From: an uncultured Eggerthellaceae bacterium | GTDB taxonomy: Bacteria > Actinomycetota > Coriobacteriia > Coriobacteriales > Eggerthellaceae | Direction of reading: 5' to 3' | DNA length: 14,936 nucleotides | Assembly (NCBI GenBank): GCA_910588905.1 | Contig: CAJURZ010000035.1 | Location: 1-14,936 of the forward strand | Part shown: one piece after another, positions 1 to 6,451 of the stretch | Layout of the letters: every line of letters starts with the position of its first letter | Position numbering within the stretch: position 1 is the first letter of the stretch | Notes under the pieces: generated by a model | Told to the model about the DNA's origin: nothing | Databases searched by the model: none | The model's input: the letters and a program-made list of their open reading frames with translations, nothing else | Position numbers and translations under genes: made by a program

Positions 1-319
1 CGCCATACTTCTCGCGGAGGTCAGCGAGCCTCTCAGCGATCTCGTCGAAGGCCTGGTCCCAGCTGATCTCTTCCCACTTGCCGCTACCGCGCTCACCTGC
101 GCGCTTCAGCGGCTTCTTCAGGCGATACGGGCTGTACTCGAAGGACTTCCAGCGATCCTGCTCGAGTCGCGAGCATACGAAGCCCTCATTGTGGGGGCAA
201 TCCGGGTCGCCCTCGATCTTGACGATGCGGCCGTTCTCCTTCGTGCAAAGCACACCGCAGTTCAAGTGGCATAGGAAGCATGATGCGCGCTTGACTTCTC
301 TCGTCGTTTCTTCGGCCAT
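1..319 (-). CDS. Molybdopterin oxidoreductase, N-terminal part (cut by window edge)
   Basis: The minus strand from the ATG at 317-319 reads 106 codons before leaving the window. The protein opens with a CX2CX3C motif (Cys14, Cys17, Cys21) and a fourth Cys at 49, the [4Fe-4S] site at the N terminus of the DMSO-reductase superfamily. The family's usual GERGSGKWEEISWDQA stretch follows at about residues 75-90. A purine-rich ribosome site (GAGAGGAAGGG) precedes the start. There is no Tat or Sec signal before the cluster motif, so I infer a cytoplasmic enzyme, unlike the Tat-exported paralogue at 7975-10908. Substrate, Mo ligand and partner subunits lie outside the window. It is divergent from the LuxR-type regulator at 561, which is its likely regulator. 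Confidence 0.9.
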   Translation of the reverse strand, partial: MAEETTREVKRASCFLCHLNCGVLCTKENGRIVKIEGDPDCPHNEGFVCSRLEQDRWKSFEYSPYRLKKPLKRAGERGSGKWEEISWDQAFDEIAERLADLREKYG

Positions 320-349
320 GTTGGTCCCTTCCTCTCGGTCTCCTTCATC

Positions 350-378
350 TCTGCAAGCCTCTCCTCCATCCTTGTCAA
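350..378 (-). promoter_or_regulatory. Possible promoter for the molybdenum oxidoreductase gene
   Basis: On the minus strand a perfect TTGACA (plus 373-378) is followed after 17 nt by TGCAGA (plus 350-355), a poor -10. It lies about 30 nt upstream of the ATG at 319. Its -35 overlaps the -35 of the rightward promoter at 372-377, so the two promoters could not easily be occupied together. The weak -10 would suit an activator-dependent promoter, which is an inference. Confidence 0.35.
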
Positions 379-400
379 CCCATGAGCCGTTTGCCATAAT
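372..400 (+). promoter_or_regulatory. Sigma70-type promoter for the LuxR-type regulator
   Basis: TTGTCA (372-377) and CATAAT (395-400) are separated by exactly 17 nt, each one mismatch from consensus. Transcription would start near 407. This lies upstream of all plausible starts of the regulator (426, 465, 528, 561) and gives a leader of about 150 nt if translation begins at 561. Confidence 0.6.
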
Positions 401-406
401 CGGCTC
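384..406. promoter_or_regulatory. 23-bp dyad over the -10, candidate operator
   Basis: GAGCCG (384-389) and CGGCTC (401-406) form a perfect 6-bp inverted repeat with an 11-nt spacer. It brackets the -10 hexamer at 395-400 of the rightward promoter and lies close behind the leftward -35. A regulator bound here would repress its own gene or switch between the divergent promoters. The encoded LuxR-type protein is the obvious candidate, but no binding site is known to me for it. Confidence 0.4.
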
Positions 407-560
407 GTCCCAGACTTGAAGGTGCTTGCAAGACGTTGGGGGGAACCGTATCGCGCTGGTGCCTATGGACACATCGTCCACGGTGCCTGATTTAGAGCTA
501 GATGGCGAAAAAGGCTCTCATCATCAGATGCTGAGAGCGGAAAATCGGGGGTCATCAAGG

Positions 561-2024
561 ATGGACGAGGCCGACAAGAAGCACAGTGGAACGCCCGTAC
601 AAGAGGGGTTTCTTAGAACGCTTGGCGCGGGGCTCATAGCTGCGGCGGGATTCGCATGCGCATCTGCATGGGGGATCTATGTGGTGCTCTCCCCATCCAT
701 GCCCATCCTCTCGTTCGCTCCTATCGATCAAGCCATCAGCTGCCTCATCATCTCGAAGCTGGCCTCTGTTGTGACCCTTGTGCTGTTCATGATGCGGCCT
801 ACTATCTTGCGTGATCATATCCGGAAGCTCATCTTCCCGTGCATGGCATGCGCACACCTGCCCGTTGTGATCTGCGCTGCGCTCGGATGTTCGCAAGTGT
901 CCGTCCCGTTCGTCGTGCTGGGCATTGCCTGGGCGCTCTGCGGTGCAGCCGATCTGGTATTGCCCTTTGCGTGGATGTCCGTGTTCTCCTTCATGCCGGC
1001 GCGGCAGATCGCGCTCTCCATCGCCTTGGGTGGCATCTTGACCACGCCGCTGTTCTTGCTCGTGGCTTGTGCCAGCTTTCCGCTCGTGAGCGTGTTCGCT
1101 GCTGTGGGGCTGCTGGTCGCCAGCGCCGTGGGTGCTTATAAGCTGATCGGTTGCGAGGTGATGGGGCCTTCGGAGCATGTCAAGAGTGGCTCTCCCTTGT
1201 CCTTCAGTGCCATGTTGTCCATGGCAGCCCATGCGCTGGTATATGGATACATGGCCGTGATGCTCTGCTCGCTGAGCTTCGCTTCCATCTTGATAGCAGG
1301 AAGCGCTGGCCTTGTGAGCTCGTGCGTCGCGGCATGGTGGTTACGCAATCTCAACAAGCGCAATTGGGATACGGATACGTCTCAGCGGCTCACGGTCCCC
1401 TTGGTGGTGGTCGCCATCCTCATCATCCCGCTCACGGGGGAGGCGGGGCGGACGATAGGTGCGGCGTGCGCCATCGCGGCGTTCTCCTATGTGACGCTCA
1501 TGGAGTGGACGGGCACGGCGATCGCCAACGCCGAGTTCCGTCTTTCCGTGGGGATACGCCAGGTGCAGGGCATGACCGTTCGATGGGTGGGATTCGCAGT
1601 GGGTGCTCTCGTAGCGTTCTTCGCGTTCTATCTTCATCCTGCTTCCCCCATGAGCCTCGTGGCCATATCGAGCGCGCTGGTCGTTATCGCAGTAACCGCG
1701 TTCGCCGTCTATGAGGGCACGGAGCGGAAGGAGGTCAACGAGCTCTTGAAGCTGGCAGTGGGCGAGAGCCGCGAACTGGTCATCGATCCTCCGAAGAACG
1801 CTGCGCCCTTCCGCGATCGCTGCAACGCCATCATAGAGGCCGGCGGATTGACGCCGCGTGAAGCAGAGGTGTTCCTCTGCCTTGCCAAGGGCCGCAACAC
1901 CGAATATATCCAAGGCAAGCTCTACATCAGCGCAAGCACCACACGTACACATATCTTGCACATCTACCGCAAGCTGGAGGTCAACTCCCAACAACAGCTC
2001 ATCGACCTCGTTGACCTCAGATAA
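561..2024 (+). CDS. Membrane-anchored LuxR-family transcriptional regulator
   Basis: The product is about 487 residues from ATG 561. The first ~400 residues are dominated by hydrophobic helices (roughly 10-12 membrane segments, the first at about residues 19-43). The C-terminal ~60 residues form a LuxR-type helix-turn-helix, with the typical GLTPREAEVFLCLAKGR start and a recognition helix around SASTTRTHILHIYRKL. This matches the family of multi-pass LuxR regulators abundant in Eggerthellaceae, thought to sense small molecules at the membrane and control adjacent metabolic genes. It is divergent from a molybdenum oxidoreductase and probably regulates it. The frame is open back to a TTG at 426; ATG 465 and ATG 528 are also possible. 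I prefer 561 because the first helix then begins near residue 19 and GGGGG lies 9 nt upstream, though this ribosome site is weak. Confidence 0.88.
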   Translation: MDEADKKHSGTPVQEGFLRTLGAGLIAAAGFACASAWGIYVVLSPSMPILSFAPIDQAISCLIISKLASVVTLVLFMMRPTILRDHIRKLIFPCMACAHLPVVICAALGCSQVSVPFVVLGIAWALCGAADLVLPFAWMSVFSFMPARQIALSIALGGILTTPLFLLVACASFPLVSVFAAVGLLVASAVGAYKLIGCEVMGPSEHVKSGSPLSFSAMLSMAAHALVYGYMAVMLCSLSFASILIAGSAGLVSSCVAAWWLRNLNKRNWDTDTSQRLTVPLVVVAILIIPLTGEAGRTIGAACAIAAFSYVTLMEWTGTAIANAEFRLSVGIRQVQGMTVRWVGFAVGALVAFFAFYLHPASPMSLVAISSALVVIAVTAFAVYEGTERKEVNELLKLAVGESRELVIDPPKNAAPFRDRCNAIIEAGGLTPREAEVFLCLAKGRNTEYIQGKLYISASTTRTHILHIYRKLEVNSQQQLIDLVDLR

Positions 2025-2051
2025 ATGACACAGGACGGGGATAATGTCATC
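2025..2051 (+). repeat. Left 27-bp inverted repeat (REP-like)
   Basis: It pairs with 2902-2928 in inverted orientation with one mismatch (position 6, A versus T). Each copy has its own dyad: ATGACA at 2025-2030 and TGTCAT at 2045-2050 form a perfect 6-bp stem around a 14-nt loop containing GGACGGGG. A short hairpin with a conserved loop is what RAYT enzymes recognise. Confidence 0.75.
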
Positions 2052-2101
2052 ATTTGCTTCGTTCGTGCAGCCCCTGCATTACCGCATCGGAAGGAGCAGA
2101 A

Positions 2102-2869
2102 TTGACTCGCGTTCCTCGCAGGAGATCTTCTACCGACATTTATCATGTGATCGTTCGAGGCGCTGGTCGCAGGATCCTATTCGAAGATGACCAGGATAGG
2201 CACTTCATGCTCGATAAGCTTGCCTGCTATAAAGACAAATTCGGTGTAGGGATCCTTGCATGGTGTCTCATGGCGAATCACGCTCACATCTTGGCAAAAT
2301 GCGAACTTACCGACCTTGCCGCCTTGATGAGGTCCCTCAACACCTCATACGCACGTTTTTACAATGGACGTCATGGCCACGTCGGCCCTGTTTTCCAGGA
2401 TAGGTACAGGAGCTTTCCTGTCGAAAGCAGTTCGTATTTGAAGGAACTCGTCCGTTATATCCACATGAATCCCCAAAGGGCGGAGCTTGCTCGTTTCGAT
2501 GCCTATCCTTGGAGCAGCTATGCAGAATACGCCCGCGATCCAAACATCTGTGCGACGCGTTTCGTGCTGGGATGCTTCGGCGGTTTGAAGCCTTTCATTG
2601 AATTTCACGGTGATGCGCCCGATAGGGAAGAGGAAGTAGACATTGTTGTCAGAGAAGAAGATTTCGTGCTGAAGCGCAAAGTGATTCCCGACGGCGAGGC
2701 GATCGAGATCGCCAAGCGTCTGTTCGGGGATGAGTTTTCGAATTCGATTGCAAGCATGCCGCGTGAAAAGAGGAACAGCGCCTTGCAAAGGCTGAGGGGT
2801 TGCGGACTGTCTGTGCGACAGGTCGAGAGGCTCACGGGAGTGGGACGCGGCATCATCCAGAAGCTTTGA
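2102..2869 (+). CDS. REP-associated tyrosine transposase (RAYT, Y1_Tnp/IS200-like)
   Basis: The product is 255 residues from a TTG start at 2102, chosen because GGAAGGAG at 2089-2096 sits 5 nt upstream; the frame is open back to a TTG at 2054. The N terminus MTRVPRRRSSTDIYHVIVRG is typical of RAYTs. The HUH-type metal site is visible as NHAH (His60, His62). Tyr83 or Tyr87 in SYARFYN is the candidate nucleophile, followed by the GPVFQDRYRSFPVE and RYIHMNPQRAELA blocks. The C-terminal ~50 residues contain a helix-turn-helix-like segment (GLSVRQVERLTGVGRGIIQ), as in longer RAYTs. These enzymes cut and join single-stranded DNA at REP hairpins and are usually single-copy domesticated genes. Here the flanking inverted repeats are probably its substrate. 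All visible motifs are intact. Confidence 0.92.
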   Translation: MTRVPRRRSSTDIYHVIVRGAGRRILFEDDQDRHFMLDKLACYKDKFGVGILAWCLMANHAHILAKCELTDLAALMRSLNTSYARFYNGRHGHVGPVFQDRYRSFPVESSSYLKELVRYIHMNPQRAELARFDAYPWSSYAEYARDPNICATRFVLGCFGGLKPFIEFHGDAPDREEEVDIVVREEDFVLKRKVIPDGEAIEIAKRLFGDEFSNSIASMPREKRNSALQRLRGCGLSVRQVERLTGVGRGIIQKL

Positions 2870-2901
2870 CCTGATGATCAGCTGCTAGTGAATCGCTGTT
2901 T

Positions 2902-2928
2902 GATGACATTATCCCCGTCCTGAGTCAT
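2902..2928 (-). repeat. Right 27-bp inverted repeat (REP-like)
   Basis: This is the reverse complement of 2025-2051 at 26 of 27 positions. The internal stem is less perfect than in the left copy (ATGAC/GTCAT). The outer ten bases on this side (TGAGTCATCC when read with two flanking bases) occur again twice immediately downstream. Confidence 0.75.
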
Positions 2929-2953
2929 CCTGCTGAGTCATCCTGAGTCATCC
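2921..2953. repeat. Three direct copies of TGAGTCATCC
   Basis: Identical decamers lie at 2921-2930, 2934-2943 and 2944-2953; the last two are exactly tandem and a TGC separates the first two. The first overlaps the outer end of the right RAYT repeat. The other two overlap the stop codon and last codons of the EamA transporter gene. Slippage or repeated RAYT cleavage at the element end could have produced them. Confidence 0.7.
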
Positions 2954-3852
2954 GGATCCGTCGATCGCCCTTGGGACAAGATCAAGCCGCCGATGGTCAT
3001 CGCCACACCCGCTACGATCGGCAGGTTCATCGGCTCCCCAAGGATGAGCACCGAGGCTGTCGCCGTGATAGCGGGCACAAGGTAGATATAGGTGGTCGAC
3101 ATCGTCGGACCGAGGTGCTTCACCGAGGCTCCCCACGTCACGAAGCATGCCGCAGAGGCCAGCAGCCCCAAAAACAGCAGGTTCGCCACGCTTTGTCGAT
3201 CAAGGAATGCTTCTGCAGATGGCAAAGGGCCACCGGCTAGGAGCGTTGTCGGCAGGATGAAGATCAGGCCCCAAAGGAAGATCCTCTTCGTGGATGCCAC
3301 CGTCTCGTATCCCGCCTTCGCTATCCGCTCTACGAGCACGGAGTACACGGCCCAGACCAACGCAGCCAGAAGGGCTAGAAGATCGCCGAATAACGAGAAG
3401 CTGCCGAAGGCTACCATGGGGTCTTCAGCGCCGCTGCCTGTGCTCACGATCAGCAGCCCTCCCATGGCCAGGAGAAAGCCACTGAAGAACCGCCAGTTCA
3501 AGGCCGAGCGGTTGCCGAGCAGAGCGGAGAGGATGCCCGTGAACAGTGGCGAGGCTGCCACGATGACCCCCACAGCGGTCGCTGTGGTGAAGACAAGGGC
3601 GACGTTCTCCAGGAGGTAGTAGGCTGCGATGCCGGTTGCTCCGGCAGCCGCGAAGAGGATCTCATGCTTGCGCTCCTTGAGGCGCAGGATGTGCGGTCTG
3701 AGGATGCAGAGAGCGCAGAAGCCGATAGCGAACCTGATGAGCAGGATCCAGAGAGGGGAGAGGTTGGCAAGCAGCACCTTCGTCGACACGAACGTGGTGC
3801 CCCACACGAACACGGTGAAGAGCGCTACCAGATGGTACTTCACAGGTGACAT
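2938..3852 (-). CDS. DMT-superfamily (EamA) transporter
   Basis: The protein has 304 residues, about ten hydrophobic helices and two EamA repeats (roughly residues 7-137 and 155-290). The first helix carries the characteristic FVWGTTFVSTKVLL followed by LIRFAIGF. The family exports or exchanges small metabolites such as amino acids or purines across the inner membrane; the substrate cannot be read from sequence. ATG 3852 follows GGGAAGGG with almost no spacer, so a GTG at residue 4 (3841-3843), about 9 nt from that site, may be the true start. The last four codons and the stop (Asp-Asp-Ser-Gly-stop) lie inside direct repeats derived from the adjacent RAYT element, so the native C terminus may have been replaced. 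Confidence 0.88.
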   Translation of the reverse strand: MSPVKYHLVALFTVFVWGTTFVSTKVLLANLSPLWILLIRFAIGFCALCILRPHILRLKERKHEILFAAAGATGIAAYYLLENVALVFTTATAVGVIVAASPLFTGILSALLGNRSALNWRFFSGFLLAMGGLLIVSTGSGAEDPMVAFGSFSLFGDLLALLAALVWAVYSVLVERIAKAGYETVASTKRIFLWGLIFILPTTLLAGGPLPSAEAFLDRQSVANLLFLGLLASAACFVTWGASVKHLGPTMSTTYIYLVPAITATASVLILGEPMNLPIVAGVAMTIGGLILSQGRSTDPDDSG

Positions 3853-3902
3853 CCCTTCCCGCAGGCCACAATACAGCTCTATCCTTCTACTGGCATCATC
3901 CT

Positions 3903-3908
3903 ATTGTA
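3903..3908 (-). promoter_or_regulatory. Possible -10 element for the EamA gene
   Basis: The minus strand reads TACAAT about 50 nt upstream of the transporter start, but no convincing -35 lies 16-18 nt before it. The rest of the gap between the transporter and the NapH-like gene (3853-4038) shows no credible gene. Confidence 0.25.
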
Positions 3909-4038
3909 TCCATGGGGATGCTGTGGCTCTCGAACGCGATCGCATCTTTGAGCATGTCGGTGTCTTCTGCCACCGAGCTTTTTCGCGAAAGGGCGCACAT
4001 TTCTCTTCGTGGTTGCATTATGTCCTTTAAGAGGAGGA

Positions 4039-4053
4039 CGGATCTTGGATCCG
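4039..4053 (-). terminator. Weak hairpin terminator after the respiratory operon
   Basis: Eight bases after the NapH-like stop the minus strand forms CGGATC-CAA-GATCCG, extendable by two G:C pairs across a bulge. It is followed by a pyrimidine-rich TCCTCCTCTT rather than a clean U-tract. Its position at the operon end supports termination, but the tail is poor. Confidence 0.4.
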
Positions 4054-4060
4054 CCTGACA

Positions 4061-4903
4061 TCACATCTGGGATGACGACGTGTTATCGCGCTGCGCCTTT
4101 CCCACTGAGATAGAGCGCGAGGGGCAATGCTCTTTGCAATCAAGGCACATCGTGCAGTCCTCAAGGTCCTTCGCGTCCGATGTTGCTGCGCAGATGTTCT
4201 CGGGGCAGGTAGTGGTGCACACCTCGCACCCTTCAGCATGGATGCACGTCTGCTCGTTCACCTTCACCTTCGGAAGGAAGCTCAGCTTCGTGCGTGCTTT
4301 CGCCATGAGCCCGAAGAAGAAACCTAGCGGGCAGATGGCGGAGCACCAGCGCCTCAAGACGAAGAGCTCCAGGGCCAACATAGCGGGGAAGACCACGAGT
4401 TCCCAGCCAGGTTGCCACGTGAACAGCATGCGGCTCACGGCGAACATGGTCCCGAAGACGAGGCCGATGGGGCAGAGCAGGCAGAAGACGGGGAAGTGCA
4501 CTATGAATGAGATCACGAGCAAGGCGGCAAGGATGATCCCTTGGGCAAGGAGGTTGTTGCGGGTGCGGCCATCGTTCGGGTCCTCTTGGCTGCAACCTGA
4601 GCATATGCCGGTCTGGCCCGTGAGTCCGCGCGGCTTCCTTCCGCCGAAGATGTTCCGCAACAGGCTCGTAGGGCACACCCAGGAGCAGAACACACGTCCC
4701 AGCAAGAACACGACAGCCAGCAGGATGAGCACACCGGGGAGCAATGCCCAGGGAATGTTCCCGCTTGCAACCGATAGCTCGGCGAAGCCCACCGGGCAGA
4801 GCGCGCAGAGCGTCCCGATGGGGATATGCGCGAAGGTGGCAGCGAAGATGACCACCAACACCGCCGTAGCGGCTCCAATGCGCAGGTATCGCATCTTATT
4901 CAT
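4061..4903 (-). CDS. NapH-like membrane 4Fe-4S quinol dehydrogenase subunit
   Basis: The protein has 280 residues from ATG 4903, which AAGGAGGG precedes at 7 nt; longer in-frame starts lie inside the upstream gene. Four hydrophobic segments carry the NapH/MauN-type Cys pairs (Cys33/36, Cys73/77, Cys141/144, Cys187/191, most followed by Pro). A cytoplasmic C-terminal tail binds two [4Fe-4S] clusters (Cys220, 226, 229, 233 and Cys250, 253, 256, 260). In nitrate reductase systems NapH oxidises menaquinol with NapG and passes electrons to periplasmic carriers. Here it is the last gene of a DmsABC-type operon and its start overlaps the NapG-like gene by 8 bp, so the two are surely coupled. The real electron acceptor is unknown. 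Confidence 0.88.
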   Translation of the reverse strand: MNKMRYLRIGAATAVLVVIFAATFAHIPIGTLCALCPVGFAELSVASGNIPWALLPGVLILLAVVFLLGRVFCSWVCPTSLLRNIFGGRKPRGLTGQTGICSGCSQEDPNDGRTRNNLLAQGIILAALLVISFIVHFPVFCLLCPIGLVFGTMFAVSRMLFTWQPGWELVVFPAMLALELFVLRRWCSAICPLGFFFGLMAKARTKLSFLPKVKVNEQTCIHAEGCEVCTTTCPENICAATSDAKDLEDCTMCLDCKEHCPSRSISVGKAQRDNTSSSQM

Positions 4904-5603
4904 GGACGCTCCCTCCTTGTCCACTGGCATTGCCCTCTGCGCGCACGGTGCGCGTCTGCTCGAATTCCGCTGAGGTGAGCGCGCCGGGTAGAGCGGCTGC
5001 GGCGCTCTCGCGGTTGACCACGTAGATCCCCTTTTCGGCGGAGGCGGCATTGTAGGCGCGGAGGGATGGAGCGGGGCATTCCGTCTCACAGAGCCCGCAC
5101 CCATCGCACCGTTGAGGGTCTACGTGCGGTCTGCCGCGGTCATCAAGGGTGATGGCGCCTTCTACCGGGCATACATCAGCGCAGATGGTGCAGCCGCCCC
5201 AATCCCACGCCACGCACGCGTCGCTCAAGACCTTCGCCACGCCGATGTCGTGCGCAGAAGGAGCATCGAGGGAGAGCGCTCCGGTGGGGCAGACCTCCAC
5301 GCACTTCATGCAGAAGTCGCAGTAGCCGCTCTTGTACACCACCTCGGGCGTTCCCACGGTGGGGAAGTCAAGGCTCAACGGACGTGGTTGTATCAGATCA
5401 TAGGGACACGCCTGCACGCATCGTTGGCAACGGTCGCACTTGGAGAGCAGGTTCCCTTCGCTTTCCGTGCCCGGAGGCCGAAGGTAGACGGCATGTGCCT
5501 GCCCTTGCGCCAGATGTCCCAAGCCACCGGTAACCGCAAGGCCTGCTGCGGCGATACCGGCGATGCAGAATTGGCGCCGATCCATTTCGGTTTTGCTCTT
5601 CAT
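4896..5603 (-). CDS. NapG-like periplasmic ferredoxin with four 4Fe-4S clusters
   Basis: The protein has 235 residues and begins with an RR-containing signal (MDRRQFCIAGIAAAGLAV), consistent with Tat export. Sixteen Cys follow in four clusters: 56/59/62/66, 95/98/101/105, 130/138/141/145 (the wide CX7C spacing seen in NapG) and 166/169/172/176. NapG works with NapH to carry electrons from menaquinol to a periplasmic reductase. ATG 5603 has AAGAGGA 4-5 nt upstream; the Met at residue 7 is a less likely start. No NapA, NapB or NapC homologue is nearby, so I infer recruitment to the Dms-like enzyme of the same operon rather than nitrate reduction. Confidence 0.88.
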   Translation of the reverse strand: MKSKTEMDRRQFCIAGIAAAGLAVTGGLGHLAQGQAHAVYLRPPGTESEGNLLSKCDRCQRCVQACPYDLIQPRPLSLDFPTVGTPEVVYKSGYCDFCMKCVEVCPTGALSLDAPSAHDIGVAKVLSDACVAWDWGGCTICADVCPVEGAITLDDRGRPHVDPQRCDGCGLCETECPAPSLRAYNAASAEKGIYVVNRESAAAALPGALTSAEFEQTRTVRAEGNASGQGGSVHE

Positions 5604-5663
5604 GGCGTCCTCTTGTCGGATCGTGATCTTCGGATCAGCAAGGTGGGGGAGTCGTCCGCAAGC

Positions 5664-6341
5664 TCAGTGAGCTATCTCAGACAACAACGCGACGTCTTTG
5701 CGCACGAATGCTCTCGTGAGATCCGCCAGATGCTCATAGAACGTACCTTCGGCAGCTGCGATGAGATCTGTGCAGAACGGATCGGTCCAGTTCAGCAGAT
5801 GCGCTTGGGCGAAGGAGATCTGCTGGATGACGGTCTGCTCAGCAGCCTCTTCAAGGCCCTCTTGCAAGAACGCTGCAGTCCGCTCGGAAAGCGTGGCCAT
5901 GAAGGCGAGCTCTACCGCGATATGATCCTCGGGTTCTGTGAAGCTCTCATCCTTGACCAGATGCTGCTCCCGGTACAGGCGCACGACCTGGCTGTAGGCC
6001 TCCTGCATCATGATCCCCTTTTCGCTCGTGTATACAGATTCGTAGGGGAACGCATGGCGGGCAGTGAGGGGACCCATCCCGAAGAACACTCGGTCGAAGG
6101 TGACCGCCAGCTGTTCGATCAAGTCATCGTTGGCCGCGTGCAAGGACTGCTGGGTTGCCTTCAAGGCATCCTCCAGTTCAGGATCATCGCTTTCGAAGCT
6201 GAATTCGCTTGCCAGCTCTTCGGCGAAGGGCATATCCATCTCTTCGCGAAAGCTCCGAGACAGGATCTTGTACACGTTCGCTCTGCTTTCCATGAGCGCA
6301 GCCAGCGCCTGCATATCCGTACTGAGGGGTTCAGAAGCCAT
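5664..6341 (-). CDS. TorD/DmsD-family molybdoenzyme chaperone
   Basis: The protein has 225 residues and is soluble and helical. It carries the TorD signature EPEDHIAVEL (residues 136-145) and the upstream PYESVYTS (99-106) typical of the family. Such proteins bind the Tat signal of a molybdenum catalytic subunit, help cofactor insertion and delay export until folding is complete. The obvious client is the Tat-bearing DmsA-like protein encoded upstream in the same operon. GAGGAGC lies 6 nt before the ATG. A gap of 60 nt separates it from the NapG-like gene and a 110-nt hairpin-rich gap from dmsC. Confidence 0.9.
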   Translation of the reverse strand: MASEPLSTDMQALAALMESRANVYKILSRSFREEMDMPFAEELASEFSFESDDPELEDALKATQQSLHAANDDLIEQLAVTFDRVFFGMGPLTARHAFPYESVYTSEKGIMMQEAYSQVVRLYREQHLVKDESFTEPEDHIAVELAFMATLSERTAAFLQEGLEEAAEQTVIQQISFAQAHLLNWTDPFCTDLIAAAEGTFYEHLADLTRAFVRKDVALLSEIAH

Positions 6342-6373
6342 AGCAATGCTCCTCGATCGAAGGTGACGGGATG

Positions 6374-6415
6374 GATGGCGCAGGCAGCTGCAGAGGGAGG
6401 CTCGCCTGCGCCATC
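6374..6415 (-). other. 12-bp perfect hairpin between dmsC-like and torD-like genes
   Basis: GATGGCGCAGGC (6374-6385) and GCCTGCGCCATC (6404-6415) are exact inverted complements around an 18-nt loop. No U-run follows on the minus strand, so it is not a standard intrinsic terminator. It would fold in the polycistronic mRNA just before the chaperone's ribosome site, and may stabilise the dmsABC segment or reduce downstream read-through. Confidence 0.65.
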
Positions 6416-6423
6416 GCGTATCT

Positions 6424-6450
6424 CAACTGTCAGCCCGTAGCTGGCAGTTG
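6424..6450 (-). other. Second hairpin directly after the dmsC-like stop
   Basis: Arms 6424-6434 and 6440-6450 pair over 11 positions with one mismatch around a 5-nt loop. The structure begins one base after the TAA of the dmsC-like gene. With the neighbouring 12-bp hairpin it forms two tandem stem-loops in the only long gap of the operon. Both lack a U-tract. Confidence 0.6.
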
Positions 6451-6451
6451 G

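Larger units (their letters stand above)
2025..2928 (+). mobile_element. RAYT (IS200/REP-type) element with terminal inverted repeats
   Basis: A REP-associated tyrosine transposase gene is bounded by 27-bp inverted repeats at 2025-2051 and 2902-2928, identical at 26 of 27 positions. The left repeat starts on the base after the regulator's TAA stop. The right repeat ends 9 bases before the stop of the convergent transporter. The whole element is about 0.9 kb. No target-site duplication is obvious, which fits HUH single-strand transposition. By eye the interior is richer in A+T than the flanking genes. Confidence 0.75.

Noticed and set aside
3846..4058. Small plus-strand frames in the gap upstream of the EamA gene
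   Set aside because: No ribosome site, domain or codon pattern supports them; the stretch reads better as promoter and terminator region.
4896..5104. N-terminal extension of the NapH-like protein to 5104
   Set aside because: The extra 67 residues overlap the NapG-like gene, are Pro/Arg-rich and unlike the family. The ATG at 4903 has a strong AAGGAGGG site and gives the usual NapH length.
5112..6440. 442-codon open frame on the plus strand
   Set aside because: It lies entirely opposite the NapG-like and TorD-like genes, both of which have clear family motifs and ribosome sites; the antisense product has no recognisable domain and is a GC-skew shadow.
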